Positions 13,731 to 19,086 of a stretch of 19,086 nucleotides of DNA are shown here, one piece after another. This stretch comes from Massilia sp. UBA2709 (GTDB taxonomy: Bacteria; Pseudomonadota; Gammaproteobacteria; Burkholderiales; Burkholderiaceae_D), in contig DEKZ01000006.1 of NCBI GenBank assembly GCA_002354135.1, positions 350-19,435 on the forward strand. Direction: 5' to 3'. The position numbers and the translations under genes are program-made. Position 1 is the first letter of the stretch. Every line of letters begins with the position of its first letter. The notes beneath the pieces were generated by a model that was not told the DNA's origin, did not search any database, and was given only the letters and a program-made list of their open reading frames with translations.

Positions 13731-15002
13731 TTACTTCGGCTGCTTCTTGAACAGCTCGCGGAAGACCGGATAGATGTCGGCCGGCGTCACGATTTTCTGC
13801 ATCGCGAAGTTGCTGTGGTGCGCGGCGACCTCGGTGTATTGCTCCCACAGGTTTTGCGGCGGCCCGTCGGTGATTTCGACATAGGTGTAGTACTGGACCT
13901 TCGGCATGATGCCGTTGGTGAGCAGCTGCTTGCACAGCACGGAATCGTTGTCCCAGTTGTCGCCGTCCGAGGCCTGGGCCACGTAGGCGTTCCAGTCGGA
14001 GCTGGCGTAGCGTTCGCCGATGACCTTCTGCAACAGGTGCAGGGCCGAGGAGACCACGGTGCCGCCCGATTCGCGCGAGTGGAAGAACTCGTCCTCGTCG
14101 ACTTCGGCCGCGGCCGTATGGTGGCGGATGAAGACGACGTCGATGTGTTCGTAAACACGTTTCAGGAACAGGTAGAGCAGGATGAAGAAGCGCTTGGCCG
14201 TGTCCTTGCGCGTTTCGTCCATCGAGCCGGAGACGTCCATGATGCAGAACATCACGGCCTGGGTGCTCGGTTTCGGCACCTTGATGCGGTTGCTGTAGCG
14301 CAGGTCGAACGGGTCGATGAAGGGAATCGCGTTGATGCGCGTGTGGTAGTGGTGGATCTTGCGGTGCAGCTCGACAACGCGCGGATCGCTCTCCGGCACT
14401 TCCTGTTCCTGCAGTTCCTTCAGCTCCTGCTCGGCGAGCTCCAGCTGGCGCCGGCTCGGTCCGCCGACGGCGATGCGCCGGCCGAGCGCGCCACGCAGCG
14501 AGCGCAGCACGTGGATGTTCGATGGTGTGCCCGAGACGTTGTAGCCGGCACGCTGGGTCTTGAAGTCGATGGTCTGGGTCAACTGGGTCTTGACCATGTT
14601 CGGGAGTTCAAGATCTTCGAAGAAGTAGTTCATGAACTCTTCACGCGACAGCTCGAAGATGAAGTCGTCCTCGACCGTCTGTTCGCTGTTGCCTGCACGA
14701 CCGCGACCGGAGCCGCCGCCGCCACTGCGGGGGCGGTTGAACTGGTCGCCCTTCTGGTACTCGGTGTTGCCGGGATTGACGGTTTCCCACACGCCGCCAT
14801 GGGCATGGCCGAAGTGGGGTTCGTTGACGTCCTTGACCGGGATCGATACTTTTTCGCCGTTCTCGATGTCGGTGATCGAGCGGCCCTTGATGGCGCGGCC
14901 AACCGCGTCCTTGATTTGCGCCTTGTAGCGGCGCAGGAAGCGTTCGCGGTTAACCGCGGACTTGTTCTTGCCCTGCAAGCGTCGGTCGATGAGGTAAGTC
15001 AA
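13731..15002 (-). CDS. yeaH: YeaH/YhbH family (DUF444) VWA-like protein, TTG start
   Basis: A 423-residue cytoplasmic protein related to E. coli YeaH and Bacillus YhbH. It starts (M)TYLIDRRLQGKNKSAVNR, like E. coli YeaH (MTWFIDRRLNGKNKS), and E. coli YeaH has a similar length. A Gly-rich linker (RPRSGGGGSGRGRAG) lies near residues 90-104. A von Willebrand A-like domain follows, with the MIDAS motif DVSGS (256-260) in VMFCIMDVSGSMDETRKD; later TYVEITDGPPQ contributes to the same fold. The predicted start is TTG at 15002, six bases after a perfect AGGAGG; no in-frame ATG exists here. It lies 227 nt after prkA and 23 nt before spoVR. A kinase partner or target is inferred from conserved linkage. 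Confidence 0.93.
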   Translation of the reverse strand: MTYLIDRRLQGKNKSAVNRERFLRRYKAQIKDAVGRAIKGRSITDIENGEKVSIPVKDVNEPHFGHAHGGVWETVNPGNTEYQKGDQFNRPRSGGGGSGRGRAGNSEQTVEDDFIFELSREEFMNYFFEDLELPNMVKTQLTQTIDFKTQRAGYNVSGTPSNIHVLRSLRGALGRRIAVGGPSRRQLELAEQELKELQEQEVPESDPRVVELHRKIHHYHTRINAIPFIDPFDLRYSNRIKVPKPSTQAVMFCIMDVSGSMDETRKDTAKRFFILLYLFLKRVYEHIDVVFIRHHTAAAEVDEDEFFHSRESGGTVVSSALHLLQKVIGERYASSDWNAYVAQASDGDNWDNDSVLCKQLLTNGIMPKVQYYTYVEITDGPPQNLWEQYTEVAAHHSNFAMQKIVTPADIYPVFRELFKKQPK

Positions 15003-15008
15003 AACATG

Positions 15009-15014
15009 CCTCCT
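15009..15014 (-). promoter_or_regulatory. Shine-Dalgarno that fixes the yeaH TTG start
   Basis: AGGAGG on the minus strand lies six bases before the TTG at 15002. An ATG between them is out of frame and runs straight into a stop (ATG TTT TGA). A 7-bp hairpin (15030-15036 with 15045-15051, arm GGACCGG) sits just upstream and could affect ribosome access. The 227-nt prkA-yeaH gap also holds a 12-bp palindrome TGCCGGCCGGCA (15134-15145) and a 7-bp stem (15188-15194 with 15204-15210); I see no gene in it. Confidence 0.75.
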
Positions 15015-15229
15015 GCTCAAATTCGCGGCGGACCGGATGCTGCCCCGGTCCCCCTATCTTAATCCTCCCCGCGCGCACGCGCAGCGCGCACGGCTGGCAG
15101 GGTCGTCAAACATGCGCCACACCGACATTGCAATGCCGGCCGGCAGCGCCTGACGTCTTCCCGCAGCATCGGGGCGGCCGGGGAGGCGCGCGGCCCTGCC
15201 GGCGCCGCGCAACCCGACCTGGCTCTGGC

Positions 15230-17152
15230 TTATGATGACTTGCGCACGCGCAGGTACCATTCGCACAGCAGGCGCACCTGCTTGGCCGTGTAGCCTTTTT
15301 CGACCATGCGCGCGACGAAGTCGGCATGCTTGGTCGCGTCCTCGGCGCTGGCCTTGGCATTGAACGAAATCACCGGCAGGAGTTCCTCGGTGTTCGAGAA
15401 CATTTTCTTCTCGATGACGGTGCGGAACTTCTCGTAGCTGGTCCACGCCGGGTTCTTGCCGCCGTTGGTGGCGCGGGCGCGCAGGCCGAAGTTGACGATC
15501 TCGTTGCGGAAATCCTTCGGGTTCGAGATGCCGGCCGGCTTCTCGATCTTCTCCAGCTCGGCGTTGAGGGATTCGCGGTCGAAGCTCTCGCCGGTGTCCG
15601 GGTCGCGGAATTCCTGGTCCTGGATCCAGAAGTCGGCGAAGGTCACGTAGCGGTCGAAGATGTTCTGGCCATACTCCGAATAGCTTTCCAGGTAGGCCGT
15701 CTGGATTTCCTTGCCGATGAAGTCGACATAGCGCTGCGCCAGGTGCTCCTTGATATAGGAGTGGTAGCGCTGCTCGAGCTCGGGTGGGAACTGCTCGCGC
15801 TCGATCTGCTGTTCGAGCACGTAGAGCAGGTGCACCGGGTTGGCCGCCACCTCGGTATTGTCGAAGTTGAAGACCTTCGACAGGATCTTGAACGCGAAGC
15901 GCGTCGACAAGCCGTTCATGCCTTCGTCCACGCCGGCGTAGTCGACGTATTCGTGCAGCGACTTGGCCTTCGGGTCGGTGTCCTTCAGGTTTTCGCCGTC
16001 GTACACGAGCATCTTCGAGAAGATGCTGGAGTTTTCCGGGTCCTTCAGGCGCGACAGGATCGCGAACTGCGCCATCATGCGCAGCGTGCCCGGCGCGCAA
16101 GGCGCTTTCTCGAGCGAGGAGTTGCGAATGAGCTTGTCGTAGATCTTGATCTCGTCGGACACACGCAGGCAGTAAGGCACCTTCACGATATAGATCCGGT
16201 CCAGGAAGGCCTCGTTGTTGCGGTTGTTGCGGAAGCTCTTCCACTCCGATTCGTTCGAGTGCGCCAGGATGATGCCTTCGAAGGGAATCGCGCCGAAGCC
16301 CTCGGTGCCCTTGTAGTTGCCTTCCTGGGTGGCGGTCAGCAGCGGGTGCAGCACCTTGATCGGCGCCTTGAACATCTCGACGAATTCCATCAGGCCCTGG
16401 TTCGCCAGGCACAGGCCGCCGGAATAGCTGTAGGCGTCCGGATCGTCCTGGGAATAATCTTCCAGCTTGCGGATGTCGACCTTGCCGACCAGCGAGGAAA
16501 TGTCCTGGTTGTTCTCGTCGCCCGGCTCGGTCTTCGAGATGGCGATCTGCTTGAGCACCGAAGGGTAGCGCTTGACGACGCGGAACTTGTTGATGTCGCC
16601 GCCGAACTCGTGCAGGCGCTTGACCGCCCACGGGCTCGGGATGGCGCGCAGGTAGCGGCGCGGGATGCCGTAGTCTTCTTCGAGGATGACGCCGTCTTCC
16701 TCTTCGTTGAACAGGCCCAGCGGCGACTCGTTCACGGGCGAACCCTTGATCGCGTAGAAGGGAACCTGTTCCATCAGGTGCTTGAGTTTTTCGGCAATCG
16801 AGGACTTGCCGCCGCCGACCGGTCCCAGCAGATACAGGATCTGCTTGCGTTCCTCCAGCCCTTGCGCCGCATGGCGGAAGTAGGAGACCACCTGCTCGAT
16901 GACTTCCTCCATCCCGTAAAACTCTTTGAACGCGGGATAGATCTTGACGACCTTGTTGGCGAAGATGCGTGACAGCCGCGGGTCGAGGCGGGTATCGACG
17001 AGCGTGGGTTCCCCGATGGCAGCGAGCATGCGTTCCGGCGCGCTGGCATAGGTCAGCGGGTCTTTCTTGCACAGGGCAAGATACTCCGACAGGGAATACT
17101 CTTCTTCGCGGGTACGCTCATAACGGGCTGCGTAGTTGTCAAAAATGGTCAT
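15230..17152 (-). CDS. prkA: PrkA AAA+ serine protein kinase / protease family protein (YeaG)
   Basis: A 640-residue cytoplasmic protein (E. coli YeaG is 644). The AAA+ domain (about 20-370) has Walker A GPVGGGKS (110-117), a Walker B-like segment in GGLCLANQGLMEFVEMFKA (245-263), and a sensor stretch AFLDRIYIVKVPY. The C-terminal part (about 380-640) is the PrkA-specific kinase-like domain. Members are reported as serine kinases, and B. subtilis PrkA also as an ATP-dependent protease; which applies here cannot be told from sequence. E. coli yeaGH responds to nitrogen starvation and RpoS. ATG 17152 is chosen: AAAGGA is seven bases upstream and the N-terminus MTIFDNYAARYE matches the family. 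First gene of prkA-yeaH-spoVR. Confidence 0.96.
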   Translation of the reverse strand: MTIFDNYAARYERTREEEYSLSEYLALCKKDPLTYASAPERMLAAIGEPTLVDTRLDPRLSRIFANKVVKIYPAFKEFYGMEEVIEQVVSYFRHAAQGLEERKQILYLLGPVGGGKSSIAEKLKHLMEQVPFYAIKGSPVNESPLGLFNEEEDGVILEEDYGIPRRYLRAIPSPWAVKRLHEFGGDINKFRVVKRYPSVLKQIAISKTEPGDENNQDISSLVGKVDIRKLEDYSQDDPDAYSYSGGLCLANQGLMEFVEMFKAPIKVLHPLLTATQEGNYKGTEGFGAIPFEGIILAHSNESEWKSFRNNRNNEAFLDRIYIVKVPYCLRVSDEIKIYDKLIRNSSLEKAPCAPGTLRMMAQFAILSRLKDPENSSIFSKMLVYDGENLKDTDPKAKSLHEYVDYAGVDEGMNGLSTRFAFKILSKVFNFDNTEVAANPVHLLYVLEQQIEREQFPPELEQRYHSYIKEHLAQRYVDFIGKEIQTAYLESYSEYGQNIFDRYVTFADFWIQDQEFRDPDTGESFDRESLNAELEKIEKPAGISNPKDFRNEIVNFGLRARATNGGKNPAWTSYEKFRTVIEKKMFSNTEELLPVISFNAKASAEDATKHADFVARMVEKGYTAKQVRLLCEWYLRVRKSS

Positions 17153-17183
17153 GTGCATGTCCTTTAGTTTGCTAACAACGATC

Positions 17184-17197
17184 ACTGTCACGACAGT
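17184..17197. promoter_or_regulatory. Dyad ACTGTC-AC-GACAGT before prkA
   Basis: Perfect 6-bp arms separated by two bases, 32-45 nt upstream of the prkA ATG. It is too short-spaced for a LexA box (CTGT-N8-ACAG). It may bind a dimeric regulator or form a small RNA stem before the ribosome site. No function is assigned. Confidence 0.3.
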
Positions 17198-17312
17198 CCG
17201 AGCGATGTCGGCTGCCCAGGCCCCGTTTTTTCTTGGCGTACTTCCTTATTGGCGGGTCGCCCTGGTAGCGCCGCGGTGGCGGCGACTCAGGCGGGTCATT
17301 CTTGTTCTTGGC

Positions 17313-17354
17313 GGCTCGTGGCCGAAATTCCCAGGCTCGTGGCCGGATTTCCCA
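17313..17354. repeat. 21-bp tandem direct repeat in the prkA leader
   Basis: Two adjacent 21-bp units (17313-17333 and 17334-17354) share GGCTCGTGGCCG and differ at two positions near the AT-rich end (AAATTCCCA against GATTTCCCA). The period equals two helical turns and also seven codons. It lies downstream of the predicted prkA transcription start, so it would be part of the leader RNA. Confidence 0.8.
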
Positions 17355-17390
17355 TTGTGGTCGGACGGTCTTCTTGTATTTCTGAAATTT

Positions 17391-17419
17391 ATTATGTGCC
17401 TATTGGTTCTCGAAGTCAA
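17391..17419 (-). promoter_or_regulatory. Sigma-70-type promoter for the prkA operon
   Basis: On the minus strand, TTGACT (17414-17419) and CATAAT (17391-17396) are separated by exactly 17 bp, each matching consensus at five of six bases. Transcription would start near 17384, giving a leader of about 230 nt. A tandem TGTCGCGT repeat lies 16 bp upstream of the -35 box. Confidence 0.65.
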
Positions 17420-17435
17420 AGCAGTTCGTGTGTCC

Positions 17436-17455
17436 TGTCGCGTATTGTCGCGTTA
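17436..17455. repeat. 10-bp tandem repeat upstream of the prkA promoter
   Basis: TGTCGCGTAT followed directly by TGTCGCGTTA. The 10-bp period puts the two copies on the same helical face, about 50-70 bp upstream of the predicted prkA start, a usual place for an activator. Confidence 0.45.
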
Positions 17456-17746
17456 TCGCTAAGTATTTGATTTTTGGCTAAAAATTACCGATTTGCGATG
17501 TGACGCAGGCACGCCGGATCGCGTTCGGAACGGCCGCGCGGCCAGCCTGTCCTGCGCCGTTTTTCGCCCTTCTTACTGCTGGGTTGGCAAAAGCCTTGAA
17601 TCGATAGTGCACGATATGCGCTGCTGGCGGCGCACGCGATTCGCAGTCCGTTTTCGGTCTTCTTCTCCAGTGAAACCGGGGCCGCGGCGGCATGCGGTAC
17701 ACTGCACGTTCCAGCCCTACCAATCGACTTCCAGCCGGAGAAAAAC

Positions 17747-18763
17747 ATGCTGACCGAGCAGCTGCGCAACACCATTCAACAGATGCCGAAGGCAGAATTG
17801 CACATCCACATCGAAGGTTCGCTGGAACCCGAGCTGATTTTTGCGCTAGCGCAAAGAAACGGCGTCTCCCTGGCCTATCCATCGGTCGAGGCGTTGCGCC
17901 AGGCCTACGCTTTCAGCGACCTGCAGTCCTTTCTCGACATCTATTACGCCGGCGCCAGCGTGCTCCTGACCGAGCAGGACTTCTACGACATGACGGCGGC
18001 CTACCTGCGCAGGGCCGCGGACGACAATGTCCGGCATGCCGAGATCTTCTTCGATCCACAAACCCATACCGCACGCGGCGTGCCTTTCGAGACCGTCATC
18101 AACGGCATCTGGCGCGCCTGCCAGGATGGGCCGATCAGCGCATCGCTGATCATGTGCTTCCTGCGCCACCTGTCGGAAGACGAAGCGCTGGCCACGCTCG
18201 ACGAAGCCCTGCCTTACCGCGGCAAGTTCATCGGTGTCGGCCTGGACTCCTCCGAGGTCGGCAACCCGCCCGAGAAATTCGCGCGCGTGTTCGAGCGCGC
18301 CCGCCAGCTCGGCCTGCGCCTGGTCGCGCACGCGGGCGAGGAGGGCCCGCCGGCCTACATCGACAGCGCGCTGGACGTGCTCAATGTCGAGCGGATCGAC
18401 CACGGCGTGCGCTGCCTCGACAGTCCGGAGCTGGTCGAGCGCCTGGTGCGCGAGCAGATGGCCTTGACCGTCTGCCCGCTGTCGAACATCAAGCTGCGCG
18501 TATTCGACGTGATGGGCTCGCACAACCTGCGCACCCTGCTCGACAAGGGCCTGGTCGCCACCGTCAACTCGGACGACCCGGCCTATTTCGGCGGCTACAT
18601 GAACGACAATTTCATCGCCGCCTTCGAGGCCCTGCCGCTCGACGAATCGCATGCGCGCCAACTGGCGCGCAACAGCTTCGCCGCCGCCTTCCTCGAACCG
18701 GAACAAAAGCGCGCCTTCCTGGCCGAGGTCGACCGCTTCTTCGCCAACGCGCACGCCGCATAA
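17747..18763 (+). CDS. Adenine deaminase of the Aah1 type (adenosine deaminase superfamily)
   Basis: A zinc hydrolase of the amidohydrolase superfamily that deaminates a purine; most likely adenine to hypoxanthine in purine salvage. The 338 residues carry the zinc ligands His19 and His21 (ELHIHIEGSLEPEL), His195 in HAGEEGP (193-201, catalytic Glu198), RIDHGVRC (216-223, His219) and Asp276 in VNSDDPAYFGGY. Long segments match yeast Aah1 better than E. coli Add as I recall them: DLQSFLDIYYAGASVLLTEQ, AEIFFDPQTHTARG, LIMCFLRHLSEDE, CPLSNIKLRVFD. Many databases label such proteins adenosine deaminase, so no symbol is assigned. ATG 17747 has GGAG six bases upstream. It is the first plus-strand gene and probably cotranscribed with the permease 12 nt downstream. 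Confidence 0.92.
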   Translation: MLTEQLRNTIQQMPKAELHIHIEGSLEPELIFALAQRNGVSLAYPSVEALRQAYAFSDLQSFLDIYYAGASVLLTEQDFYDMTAAYLRRAADDNVRHAEIFFDPQTHTARGVPFETVINGIWRACQDGPISASLIMCFLRHLSEDEALATLDEALPYRGKFIGVGLDSSEVGNPPEKFARVFERARQLGLRLVAHAGEEGPPAYIDSALDVLNVERIDHGVRCLDSPELVERLVREQMALTVCPLSNIKLRVFDVMGSHNLRTLLDKGLVATVNSDDPAYFGGYMNDNFIAAFEALPLDESHARQLARNSFAAAFLEPEQKRAFLAEVDRFFANAHAA

Positions 18764-18775
18764 CGGGAGACGTCC

Positions 18776-19086
18776 GTGCTGATCCAGTCCCTCCGCATGA
18801 CCGCGCGCGACTGGCGCGCGGGCGAACTGCGCTTCCTGCTGGTGGCGCTGGTCGTCGCCGTCTCGGCGCTGTCCTCGGTCGGTTTCTTCATCGACCGGAT
18901 GCGCGCCGGCCTGGCCCGCGACGCCAACCAGCTGCTCGGCGCCGACCTCGTGATCAACGCCGACCAGCCGGTCGCCGCCGCCTGGCGCGAGGAAGCGGCG
19001 CGGCGCGGACTGCTGCTGGCCGACACGGTCACTTTCCCGAGCATGGCCCAGGGCGGGGAGGGCGAGGATTCGCAGGCCCAGCTCGC
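18776..19086 (+). CDS. ABC transporter permease, YbbP/FtsX-like (partial, cut by window end)
   Basis: The first 103 codons of a membrane protein run off the right edge. The start is GTG at 18776 with GGGAGA upstream, 12 nt after the deaminase stop. The N-terminus MLIQSLRMTARDWRAGELR is followed by one hydrophobic helix (about 19-39, FLLVALVVAVSALSSVGFF), then a periplasmic stretch with the family-typical QLLGADLVINADQPV and TVTFPSMAQGG. This matches YbbP-type permeases, which pair with the YbbA ATPase. The substrate is unproven in this family; lipoprotein or lysophospholipase-linked export has been suggested. The FtsX/MacB domains expected later are outside the window. Confidence 0.85.
   Translation, partial: MLIQSLRMTARDWRAGELRFLLVALVVAVSALSSVGFFIDRMRAGLARDANQLLGADLVINADQPVAAAWREEAARRGLLLADTVTFPSMAQGGEGEDSQAQL

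Larger units (their letters stand above)
17153..17746. other. Divergent intergenic region between prkA and the deaminase gene
   Basis: These 594 bp separate two divergently read genes. The prkA side has a predicted promoter, a leader of about 230 nt, a 21-bp tandem repeat, a 6-bp hairpin (17269-17274 with 17279-17284) and a dyad. The other side holds a 12-bp palindrome GGCCGCGCGGCC (17532-17543), an AT-rich patch (17455-17495) and no confident plus-strand promoter; TACACT at 17698-17703 is a weak -10 candidate. I see no gene of normal size. Confidence 0.7.

Noticed and set aside
13708..13935. An N-terminal extension of spoVR by 76 codons
   Set aside because: It overlaps the 3' end of yeaH and has His/Arg-rich shadow-type sequence. 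The ATG at 13707 with a good ribosome site gives the family's normal length.
15054..17072. A 672-codon frame on the same strand as prkA but in another frame, and a 548-codon plus-strand frame (15326-16972)
   Set aside because: Both are shadows of prkA. Their composition is Arg/Ala/Gly-rich and low in conserved features, while the prkA frame matches the family over its full length.
17184..17197. LexA box reading of ACTGTC-AC-GACAGT
   Set aside because: The half-sites CTGT and ACAG are separated by four bases, not the eight needed for the proteobacterial LexA consensus. It is kept only as an unassigned dyad.
17585..17599. A sigma-54-like TGGCAA-N5-TTGA on the plus strand before the deaminase gene
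   Set aside because: The critical C at -12 is A and the -24 element also deviates. A purine deaminase is not a typical sigma-54 target. NtrC/sigma-54 control would be expected for prkA, on the other strand, where I found no good match.

Overview
This is a GC-rich window from a betaproteobacterial chromosome, most likely Oxalobacteraceae of the Massilia/Duganella/Telluria group. The evidence is the ribF-ileS-lspA-coaBC-dut gene order, protein sequences close to betaproteobacterial and gammaproteobacterial housekeeping proteins, and strong G/C preference at third codon positions. The genus is an inference. I see no mobile element, phage gene, CRISPR array, tRNA or rRNA. The content is core metabolism, envelope energisation and a stress-kinase operon.

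Layout. Positions 1-7690 hold a minus-strand operon, read right to left: ribF (FMN/FAD synthesis), ileS (isoleucyl-tRNA synthetase), lspA (lipoprotein signal peptidase), coaBC (4'-phosphopantetheine synthesis), dut (dUTPase), and a lipoprotein with a PDZ-like and an M48-like domain whose zinc site is degenerate. A TATAAT-bearing promoter lies before ribF and a terminator follows the lipoprotein gene. Positions 7650-12180 hold a second minus-strand operon, tonB-exbB-exbD-exbD-TPR protein. It ends in a strong intrinsic terminator and starts from a 520-bp AT-richer upstream region full of short repeats. It should build a TonB/ExbB/ExbD motor for TonB-dependent receptors, with two different ExbD subunits and a secreted TPR partner.

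Positions 12181-17420 hold a third minus-strand operon: prkA (AAA+ serine kinase/protease family), yeaH (DUF444, von Willebrand A-like) and spoVR (YcgB family). This is the stationary-phase/nutrient-stress trio known from enterobacteria. It has a good sigma-70-type promoter and a leader of about 230 nt carrying a 21-bp tandem repeat. From 17747 the strand switches. An Aah1-type deaminase, more likely an adenine than an adenosine deaminase, is followed after 12 nt by the start of a YbbP/FtsX-like ABC permease cut by the window end.

The most notable non-coding signal is a set of perfect hairpins in intercistronic gaps: ribF/ileS, ileS/lspA, exbD/exbD, exbD/TPR, and after spoVR. Their sequences are unrelated and most lack a U-tract. 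They may set relative gene output within the operons. I found no wholly unknown protein system. The best candidates for new biology are these hairpins, the repeat-rich tonB control region, the prkA leader and the M48 pseudo-protease.
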